The translations under genes and the position numbers were made by a program. 40,428 nucleotides of DNA from positions 1 through 40,428 of the forward strand of contig JAFPWV010000130.1 of assembly GCA_017412675.1 (NCBI GenBank). Direction: 5' to 3'. The notes under the pieces were generated by a model. The model did not search any database. It saw only the letters and a program-made list of their open reading frames with translations, and was not told the origin of the DNA. The stretch comes from Clostridia bacterium (GTDB taxonomy: Bacteria > Bacillota > Clostridia > Oscillospirales > CAG-272). How positions within the stretch are numbered: the first letter of the stretch is position 1; the number at the start of each line of letters is the position of its first letter. Positions 16,992 to 28,175 of the stretch are shown here, one piece after another.

Positions 16992-16994
16992 GGC

Positions 16995-17366
16995 TTACCC
17001 CCTGTTTTCATCGATGAACCTCTCGAGCGCGGCGATTTCCTCCTCGGTGAGCTTTTTCTGCTTGGAAAATGCGGTGAGGAACTGCGGCAGGGACCCGTCA
17101 AAGGTCTCCTCCACGAAGCGCTTGCTTCTCAGCCCGTTGAAGTCTTCCCGGCTGATTTTCGAGGTGACGACGCAGTTGACGTTCTGGAAGATGTTCTTGG
17201 TGCAGAGGATCCGCAGGACCGTGTAGGTGGTGGACTTCTTCCAGTTGAGCTCGGCTTCGGCCAGCTTGACGAGCTTGCCCGACGGGATGGGCTCGTTGTC
17301 CCAGATCAGGTTGGCGAATCTCTCTTCGATTTCTCCGAGGTTGGTTTCGATTCTGTCGTTTTTCAT
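16995..17366 (-). CDS. BlaI/MecI/CopY-family transcriptional repressor
   Basis: A 123-residue winged-helix repressor. Residues 10-70 form the DNA-binding domain (IEERFANLIWDNEPIPSG, then KSTTYTVLRIL, the recognition-helix region), and residues 85-123 are the dimerisation helices. In the classic system the repressor is cut by the M56 peptidase when the sensor is triggered. Here the M56 gene follows after 3 bp, so the two form a complete repressor-sensor pair. The start at 17366 has GGAG nine bases upstream. Repeated TTAGACT boxes in its own promoter (17394-17400, 17424-17430) are the likely autoregulatory sites. No beta-lactamase or PBP gene is adjacent. Confidence 0.93.
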   Translation of the reverse strand: MKNDRIETNLGEIEERFANLIWDNEPIPSGKLVKLAEAELNWKKSTTYTVLRILCTKNIFQNVNCVVTSKISREDFNGLRSKRFVEETFDGSLPQFLTAFSKQKKLTEEEIAALERFIDENRG

Positions 17367-17384
17367 GATGTGTTCTCCTTCGGT

Positions 17385-17440
17385 TTAGATGTTTTAGACT
17401 CCGTTGTGCTCAGTTTACCACACTTAGACTTGCTTGTCAA
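17385..17440 (-). promoter_or_regulatory. Promoter and putative operator of the BlaI operon
   Basis: TTGACA (17435-17440) and TAAACT (17412-17417) are 17 bp apart on the minus strand. Direct repeats TTAGACT at 17394-17400 and 17424-17430 (plus-strand reading) are 30 bp apart, about three helical turns. They lie on either side of the -10, and a partial copy TTAGA is at 17385-17389. This placement suits repression by the BlaI-type protein. Confidence 0.7.
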
Positions 17441-17540
17441 GGGGTTCGCCGAAAAAAACAAGAAAATTTTCGAACGGAAAAAAGAGAGGCTGACGCATGA
17501 TCAAACTTGGAGCCGGTTGTCTTCCCTATCCAACTACAGT

Positions 17541-17742
17541 TTGTCATTGCGAGGAGCGATTCCCAAGAATCGCGACGTGGCAATCTCTCCAAAACTGGTG
17601 AGCAGGACGGAGACCGGGGACAATAACGGAAACGCTGTCAATGACATTGTCACCAATTCTCTGCGTCCGTCTTCCGGTTTGGAGAGATTCCCACGTCACA
17701 GGAGTTTCCGCTTGCGGAAATTCAGTCCTCGGAATGACGATG
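17541..17742. repeat. Inverted element of the GTCATTGCGAGGAG family (MITE-like)
   Basis: The left arm (17541-17595) reads TTGTCATTGCGAGGAGCG...GACGTGGCAATCTCTCCA. The right arm (17678-17742), reverse complemented, reads CGTCATTCCGAGGACTG...GACGTGGGAATCTCTCCA. Each arm carries a small inner palindrome (GATTCCCAAGAATC and TTTCCGCTTGCGGAAA), and the centre holds TGACATTGTCA. Related repeats are scattered in many bacterial genomes. No gene is inside. This element fills most of the 514-bp gap between blaI and the kinase gene; the rest (17441-17540, 17743-17814) shows nothing recognisable. Confidence 0.8.
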
Positions 17743-17814
17743 TGCGGCGGCGGCATGACCGCATCCAGAACCCGATTTTATAGCTGCTTCATCTTCTTGC
17801 TAAGAAGCAAATGC

Positions 17815-17836
17815 AAAAAAGGGCCGGCGCAGCCCT
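17815..17836 (-). terminator. Terminator of the NahK-like kinase gene
   Basis: On the minus strand AGGGC-TGCGCCG-GCCCT is followed by six T residues (17815-17820). A further CTCC...GGAG hairpin precedes it. Confidence 0.8.
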
Positions 17837-17880
17837 CCGGAAAACGGAGCAGTACGTCAGCCCTAATTGGTTTTTATTTT

Positions 17881-18957
17881 TTATCTTCCCGCGATGTCGG
17901 CGACGATGGCGTTGAGTTCGTCCATCTTGTCTTCGATCTCCTTCACCAGCTTGAACTGGGTGCGGGCGCGGATGAGGTTGTGTTCGGGATAGTGGGTCTT
18001 GAAGTAGACGTCGCCGTTGATGTAGTCGGCGAGGAAGCGGGAGCCGCATTCGAGGGTCATGAGCTTGATCGAGAACGGCAAGAGGCGCAGCTCCTTGTCG
18101 GTGATCGACGGGAGCACTTCGATGAAGCCCTTCGTGAAGGCGGTGAACTTCTCGACGTCGAACCAGATCTTCGAGAGGTCGGGTTCGTCCTCGGCCCCGG
18201 AGGAACCGCCGAACCGGAGCGCGTCGCCGTAGTCGTACAGAAGCGAGCCGGGCATGACGGTGTCGAGGTCGATGACGCAGACGCCCTCACCGGTCACCTC
18301 GTCGAGCAGGACGTTGTTGAGCTTGGTGTCGTTGTGCGTGACGCGGAGCGGGATCGAGCCGTCCGCCAGCGCGTCGACGATCACCCCGGCGTCCCCTTCC
18401 CGCGCGAGAACGAAGTCGATCTCGGGACCGGCGTTCTTCGCTCTTCCGGAGGCATCCTTCGCAAGGGCGTCCTTGAACTGATCGTAGCGCTTCTTCGTGT
18501 TGTGGAAGTCGACGATGGTCTCGTGCAGCTTTTCGGCCGGGTAGTCGGCGAGCATGTTCTGGAACTTGCCGAACGCGCGCGCGGCGTGATAGAGCTGCAT
18601 CGGATTCTCGACGATGTCGTAGGAGATCGCGTGCTCGATGAATTTGTAGACGCGGTAGTATTCGCCGTCGGTATGATGATAGAAGGGCTTGCCGTGGACG
18701 GTCATGATGAGGTTGAGGGTCTCCCGGTCCGGATCGCCGCCCTCCGCGATGATCTTTCTGCGCAGAAACTCGGTCACGCCCCGGATGTTCTCCATGACGG
18801 CCGGGGGATTCGTGAACACGCGCTTGTTGATGCGCTGGAGGATATAGTTGGGCTGGGAATGAACGATGTAGGTATCGTTGATGTGCCCGTTGCCGTACGC
18901 GTTCGGGTCGAGGGATAAATTGAAATTCGCAAGAATTTCCTGGAACTGCTTCTCCAT
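17881..18957 (-). CDS. Phosphotransferase-family kinase, N-acetylhexosamine 1-kinase (NahK)-like
   Basis: A 358-residue APH/choline-kinase-fold protein. GNGHINDTYIV (22-32) is the nucleotide loop, HNDTKLNNVLLD (208-219) contains the catalytic D210, and VIDLDTVMPGSLLYDYGD (228-245) contains the metal-binding D230/D232. These three segments closely recall bifidobacterial NahK, which phosphorylates GlcNAc and GalNAc at C1 in the lacto-N-biose pathway. No lacto-N-biose phosphorylase gene is in the window, so the substrate is uncertain; a general sugar or amino-sugar kinase is the safest reading. The start at 18957 is preceded by AAAGGAT. It is monocistronic with its own promoter and terminator. 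Confidence 0.85.
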   Translation of the reverse strand: MEKQFQEILANFNLSLDPNAYGNGHINDTYIVHSQPNYILQRINKRVFTNPPAVMENIRGVTEFLRRKIIAEGGDPDRETLNLIMTVHGKPFYHHTDGEYYRVYKFIEHAISYDIVENPMQLYHAARAFGKFQNMLADYPAEKLHETIVDFHNTKKRYDQFKDALAKDASGRAKNAGPEIDFVLAREGDAGVIVDALADGSIPLRVTHNDTKLNNVLLDEVTGEGVCVIDLDTVMPGSLLYDYGDALRFGGSSGAEDEPDLSKIWFDVEKFTAFTKGFIEVLPSITDKELRLLPFSIKLMTLECGSRFLADYINGDVYFKTHYPEHNLIRARTQFKLVKEIEDKMDELNAIVADIAGR

Positions 18958-19070
18958 GGATGACGGATCCTTTCGGTGGTTCTTGGTTCTGTATGATTTT
19001 TCGGAATGAAAATCCCGGTTGGGAGCAGGCGGCGCACAAAAAGAAGGCGTCCGGCCGCACGCTCAGGGAC

Positions 19071-19099
19071 AGTATAGCATACTCGGGAGAAAAAAGCAA
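19071..19099 (-). promoter_or_regulatory. Promoter of the NahK-like gene
   Basis: TTGCTT (19094-19099) and TATACT (19071-19076) are 17 bp apart, with a TG extended -10 (TGCTATACT). The leader would be about 107 nt. It is divergent from the promoter at 19152-19180. Confidence 0.65.
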
Positions 19100-19151
19100 G
19101 AGAAATTCACAAATTTCTCCGTCGATCACGTCCGCGCGCCGCGATTTTCTC

Positions 19152-19180
19152 TTGACATTCTCTTCCGTTCATGATAAGAT
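19152..19180 (+). promoter_or_regulatory. Promoter of the MBL-fold gene
   Basis: TTGACA (19152-19157) and TAAGAT (19175-19180) are 17 bp apart. The ATG at 19181 directly touches the -10, so the translated start must lie downstream, at 19223. Confidence 0.78.
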
Positions 19181-19222
19181 ATGTTCGGAGTTTTTTCGCA
19201 CCTGAAACTGAGGTTATCCGTC

Positions 19223-19924
19223 ATGATGGTCATCAACTGCATCGGTCACAGCGGCTTTTCCGTGGAAACGGAGACGCACATGCTCATCTTCGACTACTGG
19301 AAGGGGACCCTTCCCCGCCTGCCGATGAAAAAGAAGCTCTATGTCTTCGTCTCGCACTCTCATGAGGATCACTTCAACCCCGACGTTTTCAGTTTATGCC
19401 GCGACCATCCGAACGTCCGCTATGTCCTCTCGAACGACACCCCCCTCGCGGATGTGCGGGCGCGCGGGATCCGCGAATGCATCGTGGCGGAACCGGGCAT
19501 GGACATGCACACCGAAAGCCGTTTCCGCATCAAGGCCCTGCCCTCCACCGACCGCGGCGTCGCCTACCTCGTCTGCATGAACGGGCGGAACCTCTTCCAC
19601 GCCGGGGATCTGCACCTCTGGCTCTGGCGGGACATGACGGAGGCCCAGATCTACGACATGACCCTGCGGTTCCGGGAATACACCCGCGGACTGCGCGGCT
19701 TCTCGATCGACACGGCGTTCCTCCCGCTCGACACGCGTCTCGGCATCTACGCCTTCCTCGGGATCGACTACTACATGAAAAACTACCGCATCGGACGGGT
19801 CATCCCCATGCATTTGAACGGCCCCGCGACCGCCGTGGACGATCTGCGCTTCGACCCGATCTCCCGCGACTACCGCGACCGCATCGTCAAGATGGAGGCG
19901 GGCCAGCACCTCGCCTTCAACTGA
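19223..19924 (+). CDS. MBL-fold metallo-hydrolase
   Basis: A 233-residue protein of the metallo-beta-lactamase fold, related to the UlaG-like/YycJ-type hydrolases. The N-terminus INCIGHSGFSVET is the first strand pair, HSHEDH (45-50) is the metal motif, and HAGDLH (126-131) supplies a further ligand. A long insert with WLWRDMTEAQIYDM follows, and IPMHL near the end gives the last histidine. The substrate is unknown. The start at 19223 is chosen because GAGG precedes it by nine bases and the promoter excludes the in-frame ATG at 19181. A terminator after it separates it at least partly from pth. Confidence 0.87.
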   Translation: MMVINCIGHSGFSVETETHMLIFDYWKGTLPRLPMKKKLYVFVSHSHEDHFNPDVFSLCRDHPNVRYVLSNDTPLADVRARGIRECIVAEPGMDMHTESRFRIKALPSTDRGVAYLVCMNGRNLFHAGDLHLWLWRDMTEAQIYDMTLRFREYTRGLRGFSIDTAFLPLDTRLGIYAFLGIDYYMKNYRIGRVIPMHLNGPATAVDDLRFDPISRDYRDRIVKMEAGQHLAFN

Positions 19925-19958
19925 GCGCGTCCGACCCATATCGACCGAATTCCCCCCT

Positions 19959-19985
19959 CCCTATGCGCGGGCACAGGGGCTTTTT
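19959..19985 (+). terminator. Terminator after the MBL-fold gene
   Basis: CCCT-A-TGC (19959-19966) pairs with GCA-C-AGGG (19971-19978) around GCGG, followed by GC and five T residues (19981-19985). Confidence 0.6.
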
Positions 19986-20032
19986 GCGCGTTTCGGAGGC
20001 TTTGATCCCACATCCAACCGGAGATATCCATC

Positions 20033-20689
20033 ATGGCAGACATTTTTGAACTCTTCAAGAAAATCGCACAGAAGCCGGCACTTGAAAGCGGCGCGCCCGA
20101 AGTCCTCGTCGTCGGGCTCGGCAACCCCGGCAAGGAATACGTCTTCACCCGCCACAACGCGGGCTTTCTCGCAATGGATTTCTTCGCCGAAAAGCGCGGC
20201 GTCGAGCTGAAGCAGCTGAAATTCAAAGCGCTCACCGCGCCGCTCACCGTGAACGGGAAGCGGGTCCTTCTGATGAAGCCGCAGACCTACATGAACGCCT
20301 CCGGCGAAGCGGTCCGGGAGGCGGCGGATTTCTACAAGATCCCGCCGGAGCGGATCATCGTGATCTCGGACGACGTCGCGCAGGAGCCCGGCAGGATGCG
20401 CATCCGGCGGTCCGGCTCCGACGGCGGGCAGAAGGGACTGCGCTCGATCATCGAGCATCTCGGCTCCGACGCGTTCCCCCGCATCCGCATCGGCGTCGGC
20501 GCGAAACCGCATCCGGACTACGAAATGGCGGACTGGGTCCTCAGCCGGATCCCCGAAGCGGATCAGAAAAAGCTGTTCCCGATCTTCGGCTGCGTCGCCG
20601 AAGCGATCCCGCTCCTCGTCGATGGCCGGGTCGACGACGCCATGTCCCGCTTCAACGGCGTGAAATTCGACGGATCCGAACCAAACTGA
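20033..20689 (+). CDS. pth: Peptidyl-tRNA hydrolase
   Basis: A 218-residue enzyme that releases peptides from stalled peptidyl-tRNA. It has an extra 20 or so residues before the usual start of the fold. Motifs are VVGLGNPGKEY (26-36), TRHNAGF with catalytic H41, KPQTYMNASG (82-91) and ISDDVAQEPG (111-120). The usual GGHNG segment reads GGQKG (131-135), so the Asn that contacts the tRNA in E. coli Pth (N114) is Lys here. The rest of the active site is intact, so activity is expected. The start at 20033 has CCGGAGA upstream. It is followed after 16 bp by mfd, a pth-mfd order common in Firmicutes. Confidence 0.95.
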   Translation: MADIFELFKKIAQKPALESGAPEVLVVGLGNPGKEYVFTRHNAGFLAMDFFAEKRGVELKQLKFKALTAPLTVNGKRVLLMKPQTYMNASGEAVREAADFYKIPPERIIVISDDVAQEPGRMRIRRSGSDGGQKGLRSIIEHLGSDAFPRIRIGVGAKPHPDYEMADWVLSRIPEADQKKLFPIFGCVAEAIPLLVDGRVDDAMSRFNGVKFDGSEPN

Positions 20690-20705
20690 AAGCATCGGGT
20701 GTTAT

Positions 20706-24284
<3,579 letters not shown>

Positions 24285-24308
24285 TACAGAAAGTTCATTT
24301 TTTCCGTG

Positions 24309-24314
24309 TATAAT
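24309..24314 (+). promoter_or_regulatory. Possible -10 element for the parvulin lipoprotein gene
   Basis: TATAAT lies 36 bp before the GTG start at 24351, but no convincing -35 was seen 16-18 bp upstream. Read-through from mfd is an alternative. Confidence 0.4.
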
Positions 24315-24350
24315 GCAAGTCGACAACATCCGACAGAAAAGAGTGCCAAC

Positions 24351-25445
24351 GTGAAAACAAGCTCCTCCTTCCGGCGCCTCCTCGCCTTCCTCTGCCTCGC
24401 CGCCCTCGTCCTCTCCCTCTTCTCGTGCGGAGGCGGAGCGGCGGTCATGGAGTATGGCGGCGCATCGATCAGCGAGGCAGAATTCCAGTACTACCTCGCC
24501 ACCTACAAGGCCCGCTTCGCCCAGACCTATTCCGATTTCCGCGACAACGAGGCCTTCTACCGCCAGCCCATCGGAGACACGACCGCCGAGGCGTTCCTCT
24601 TCGACGCCGTCGTGCACAACGTCAGCCTCTCCCTCGTCTGCGACGGCCTCTTCAAGGAATACGGCCTCACCCTGCCCCGCGCGGTGGTCAGCGAGGTGGA
24701 CGGCTATCTCGACTCCTATCTCGAGGACTACGCGGGCGGCAGCAAAAACGCCCTGAATCAGGCCCTCGCGACCTACGGGATCAACATGAAGATGCTGCGC
24801 GAGATCTATCTCCGCGACGAGCGCGCCACCGCCGTGTACAACTATCTCTACGGCTCGAGCGGCACGATCGGCCTGAACGACGCGGACCGGACGGCGTACC
24901 TCGAGGCGAATTACGCCCGCGTGCGGCACATCTATGTGAACAACAAGACCCGCTACGCGACGGACGAGAACGGGGATCCGATCATCGGCAGCGACGGGCA
25001 TCAGCAGGAAGTCCCCCTCACCGGCGCGGACCTCGACGCGAAAAACGCCCTCGTGGCGGCGATCGACGAGGCGCTCGCGGAGGGCGGCGATTTCGAGGAG
25101 ATCTACGCGGTGTCCTCGGAGGATCAGTACTACCCGCACGGCTACTATCTCACCCGGAACATGGACTTCATCGACGGCGTGGTCTCCTCGGCGTTCGAGC
25201 TCGGGATCGGCGAATGGGTGAAGGTCGAATCCGACCGCGGCGTCCACTACATCATGCGCCTGCCGCTCGAGGAGAGCCCGTGGAACGAGGAGGACTGCGC
25301 GGATTTCTTCGAGAATTACGACGAAACGGTGACGGCGGAGCTCTTCACCGCGATGCTCGAGGAGAAGTTCGCGGACATCACCTATCACGACGACATCCTG
25401 TCCAAGTATTCCGTCGAGGCCTCCCCGATCAACTCGCGGTTCTGA
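24351..25445 (+). CDS. Parvulin-type peptidyl-prolyl isomerase lipoprotein (PrsA/SurA-like)
   Basis: A 364-residue lipoprotein. The signal peptide ends in the lipobox SLFSC (Cys26), so the protein should be anchored on the outer face of the membrane as a folding helper for secreted proteins. An N-terminal SurA-like helical region (about 40-180) precedes a PpiC domain (about 185-315): RVRHIYVNN opens it, and a stretch with GYYLTRNMDFIDGVV, AFELGIGEWVKVE and GVHYIMRL closes it. The isomerase core is interrupted by a loop and looks divergent. A GTG start at 24351 is chosen because it directly precedes the basic signal-peptide head KTSSSFRR; the upstream ATG at 24306 overlaps the -10. Confidence 0.85.
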   Translation: MKTSSSFRRLLAFLCLAALVLSLFSCGGGAAVMEYGGASISEAEFQYYLATYKARFAQTYSDFRDNEAFYRQPIGDTTAEAFLFDAVVHNVSLSLVCDGLFKEYGLTLPRAVVSEVDGYLDSYLEDYAGGSKNALNQALATYGINMKMLREIYLRDERATAVYNYLYGSSGTIGLNDADRTAYLEANYARVRHIYVNNKTRYATDENGDPIIGSDGHQQEVPLTGADLDAKNALVAAIDEALAEGGDFEEIYAVSSEDQYYPHGYYLTRNMDFIDGVVSSAFELGIGEWVKVESDRGVHYIMRLPLEESPWNEEDCADFFENYDETVTAELFTAMLEEKFADITYHDDILSKYSVEASPINSRF

Positions 25446-25460
25446 CGGCCATACAAGCAC

Positions 25461-25500
25461 AAAACAGCCCCGAAGCAGATCCTGCCTCAGGGCTTGTTTT
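25461..25500. terminator. Bidirectional terminator between convergent genes
   Basis: AAAACAGCCCCGAAGCAG pairs with CTGCCTCAGGGCTTGTTTT around ATC, with a few mismatches and T-rich ends on both strands. It serves the parvulin gene (plus) and the six-gene operon (minus). Confidence 0.85.
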
Positions 25501-26306
25501 TATGCATCGAGGAACGCAAAAACGCGCGCGTAGAAATCCTTCGCCTCTTCGTAGACCGCGTGGCCGAGGCCGGGATAGAGGAAGAGCTCGCTCCCCGCGA
25601 TCCGCTCCGAGAGCTCCCGGGACGCGTCCGCGCCGACGATGTGGTCGTCCTCCCCGCCGAGGATCAGCGTGGGACAGACGATCCTGCCGAGCTCCTCCCG
25701 TGCGTCGAAGGAGAGGGTCGCCTCGGCGTTCGAGAGGAACCTGCCGTAATCCTTCGGTTTTCCGACCATCCCGAGGAAGGGATACAGTTTCCGAAATTTT
25801 TCGAGATACGCCGGAGAGTAGCTCCGCTCCGCCGTGTCGATCATCAGCTCCCGGTGCCTCCCCTCCTTGGCGAACCCGATCCAGCGGGGAATGCAGTCCC
25901 GGAGCGTGTCGTTCACGCACGGCGCGGTGACGGCGAGGATCAGCTTCTCGACGAGTGCAGGATGGCGTGCGGTGAGCAGTTCGGCGATCATGCCGCCCTC
26001 GGACACGCCCATCACGGCGGCGCTGCCGATCCCGAGCGTCTGCATCACCCGGGCCTGGTCCTCTGCCATGTCGCCGATCGAGAACCCCGCGGGCAGATCG
26101 TTTCGGCGGCTGAACATCCATACGGTGTACCGATCGAAGAACCTCCGGTACGGCGGCGCGAGGAGAAGCGCTTTTCCCCCGACCGTTGCAAGCCCGTCCG
26201 AGAGCCCCGGCAGGATGACGAGCTGCTTTTCTCCCCGCCCGAAGGAAACGGCCTCCAGCGCCGTGCCGTCCAGCGGGATGCGGTGATTGCGGGCATTCCA
26301 GAGCAT
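25500..26306 (-). CDS. Alpha/beta-hydrolase fold protein
   Basis: A 268-residue hydrolase. The oxyanion strand reads LVILPGLSDG (29-38), the nucleophile elbow is GVSEGG with S102, the acid is in ILGGEDDHIVG, and the histidine in PGLGHAVYEE. This completes a Ser-Asp-His triad. The substrate is not evident; simple esterases and peptidases share the pattern. It is the last gene of the minus operon, 13 bp after the metallophosphoesterase gene, with GGGGAGG before the start. Its stop codon lies at the edge of the shared terminator. Confidence 0.87.
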   Translation of the reverse strand: MLWNARNHRIPLDGTALEAVSFGRGEKQLVILPGLSDGLATVGGKALLLAPPYRRFFDRYTVWMFSRRNDLPAGFSIGDMAEDQARVMQTLGIGSAAVMGVSEGGMIAELLTARHPALVEKLILAVTAPCVNDTLRDCIPRWIGFAKEGRHRELMIDTAERSYSPAYLEKFRKLYPFLGMVGKPKDYGRFLSNAEATLSFDAREELGRIVCPTLILGGEDDHIVGADASRELSERIAGSELFLYPGLGHAVYEEAKDFYARVFAFLDA

Positions 26307-26319
26307 GCGCGGCCTCCCC

Positions 26320-27417
26320 TCAGAACGGCCAGTCCTCGCCGCCGGGGATGACCTTCACGATCCGGCGGTCCCCGGTGACCTCGATCAGTCCTCCGACGTA
26401 GTGCTCAACGCCGTTTTCATCCTTGACGCCGGGGATCGAGCAGACCGCCGTCGGGAAGGAGGCGTCCCGCTTCTCCGCCGTGTGTGCCGGGATGAGGTAC
26501 GCGCGGTGCATGTGACCGCAGAGGAGCAGATCGATCCCGATCTCGTCGAGCAGGCGTGTCCACTCCTCGTAGATCTCGCTCGCGACGTCGAACGGGAACG
26601 GGAAATGCTCGACGATGGGGACGTGGCAGATCGCGATCTTCGTCTTCACGCCCTCGGCCTCGTATTCCTCCGCCCTGTGTTCGATGACGGAGCGGAGGTA
26701 CGCGGTCTCGCGCTTCCGGAAGGCGTCGAAGAGGATCGTCCCGCCGTATTCCACGTTGGTGTCGTATTTATCCTCGCCGCAGTCGAGCACCAGCCCCCAG
26801 AGAGAGCCCTGGCGGAAGGAGTAGAAGGTCTCGCGCCGCCCGTTCCGGAAAGCGGTCGGAATGTAGTTCACGAGATCCTGCGCGGCATAACCCCTCGTGT
26901 CGTGGTTGCCGCGGGAATAGATCACGGGACGCTCGCCGTGTGCCGATCCGGACGCGAGGATGAACGCCGTGTGGAAGTTTTCGATCGTGTAGCTGTGCTC
27001 GTTGATGTCGCCGTTGAGCACAATGAGGTCGCAGTCCCCGGTCTCTTCATAGAGTTCAAGCGGCGTCTTGGTTTTCGCGTGCGTGTCGGCGAAGTGGAAG
27101 ATGCGGTAGTTCTCCCCTTCGAGCGGATGAAAGGCGTACTCCTTCCGGACCTTTTCGATCCCCTCGGGATAGTAGGGCTTCTTGTCCGCGTATTCGACGA
27201 AAACGACCGTATAGGCCCGCGCCCGGTTCAAAACGTCCCCGGGGACCGGGATCTTGTGGACGGTGCCGTAGAAGAGGAGCCCTGCCTCCTCGTCGGTATA
27301 GCGCTCCCCGCCGATCTCGATCCAGCCGAGGCCCCGGGTCTCTGTGAGAAAAATGATCTGATAGTCACGGCCGACGACGAACACCGCCGGATCGTACAGC
27401 AAAGGGGTGTTTTCCAT
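26320..27417 (-). CDS. Calcineurin-like metallophosphoesterase
   Basis: A 365-residue protein with the full set of dimetal motifs: DTH (111-113), GDIN (136-139), GNHD (170-173), a histidine in CHVP, and GHMH near residue 300. The first 100 residues are a separate beta-rich domain (LLYDPAVFVVGRDYQIIFL), as in Clostridial proteins with a fibronectin- or purple-acid-phosphatase-like front end. The absence of a signal peptide suggests a cytoplasmic enzyme. The substrate is unknown. The start at 27417 follows GGAGG by five bases, preferred over an in-frame ATG 21 bases upstream. It is 24 bp downstream of the MBL gene. Confidence 0.88.
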   Translation of the reverse strand: MENTPLLYDPAVFVVGRDYQIIFLTETRGLGWIEIGGERYTDEEAGLLFYGTVHKIPVPGDVLNRARAYTVVFVEYADKKPYYPEGIEKVRKEYAFHPLEGENYRIFHFADTHAKTKTPLELYEETGDCDLIVLNGDINEHSYTIENFHTAFILASGSAHGERPVIYSRGNHDTRGYAAQDLVNYIPTAFRNGRRETFYSFRQGSLWGLVLDCGEDKYDTNVEYGGTILFDAFRKRETAYLRSVIEHRAEEYEAEGVKTKIAICHVPIVEHFPFPFDVASEIYEEWTRLLDEIGIDLLLCGHMHRAYLIPAHTAEKRDASFPTAVCSIPGVKDENGVEHYVGGLIEVTGDRRIVKVIPGGEDWPF

Positions 27418-27441
27418 TTCAACCTCCGAAGATGTCATCGA

Positions 27442-28164
27442 TCAGATCACCAGCTCCATCCCGTCCTGCACCGCGCCGTATTCGTACGGGTGCTTCGCCG
27501 CCATCTGCCGGGCAAGGGATTCGTGCCAGCGCGGGCTGATATGCGTGTGCAGGATCTTCTTCGCCTTCGTCTTGTCGAAGACCGAGATGCAGTCGTCCGC
27601 GGAGAAGTGCGCGAGCTCGCAGAGGATCAGATCGCACGGAAGCTCGAAGGCGGGCGCCGGAAAATCGACGGTCGGGTGGCGCAGGTCCCCGGTGAAGAGG
27701 ATGCGCTTGCCCTCCGCCTCAACGAAGAACGAGAAGGCGTTCTTGCAGTGCTGGTTGCGGACCGCGGTGATCTTCAGATTCTCATCCTCGTAGGTCACGC
27801 CCTCTTTTACGATGCCGAGGGTGATGCCCTCGCGCAGGCCGCCGCTCTGGTTCGCCGCGATCCATGCCTTCATCGGCGGGATCAGATCCTCGTCGGGCAG
27901 CAGGACAGTCGGGCTGGCGGATTTGAAATACCAGTTCACGAGATCCACGAAGGAGATCACGCCGTTGGTGTGGTCGCCGTGCGGATGCGTGCAGATCACG
28001 AGGCGGACGCTGTCAATGGCGATCCCGAGGCGCCTCAGATCCTCGATGGTCTGGGTCCCCATGTCGATGATGTAGTACGCCCCGTTCACTTCGAGCAGAT
28101 AGGACGAGCAGCGCCGGTGCGGTTCCGGGACGCCGTGGCTCGTGCCGATCATGGTGATTCTCAT
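27442..28164 (-). CDS. MBL-fold hydrolase (RNase Z-like)
   Basis: A 240-residue metallo-beta-lactamase-fold protein. MRITMIGTSHGVPEP resembles the GT(S/G)xGxP opening of RNase Z and related phosphodiesterases. The metal motif is THPHGDH (59-65), FTGDLRH adds a ligand, and HTHIS near the C-terminus supplies the last histidine. It lacks the flexible exosite arm expected of a true tRNase Z, so a small-molecule phosphodiesterase or lactonase is at least as likely. GGAGG lies five bases before the start at 28164. It is 11 bp downstream of pepF. Confidence 0.87.
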   Translation of the reverse strand: MRITMIGTSHGVPEPHRRCSSYLLEVNGAYYIIDMGTQTIEDLRRLGIAIDSVRLVICTHPHGDHTNGVISFVDLVNWYFKSASPTVLLPDEDLIPPMKAWIAANQSGGLREGITLGIVKEGVTYEDENLKITAVRNQHCKNAFSFFVEAEGKRILFTGDLRHPTVDFPAPAFELPCDLILCELAHFSADDCISVFDKTKAKKILHTHISPRWHESLARQMAAKHPYEYGAVQDGMELVI

Positions 28165-28175
28165 GCGGTCCTCCT

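Noticed and set aside
17544..17756. Small 70-codon gene inside the inverted element
   Set aside because: The frame simply reads through the repeat arms, has no ribosome site and no family resemblance.
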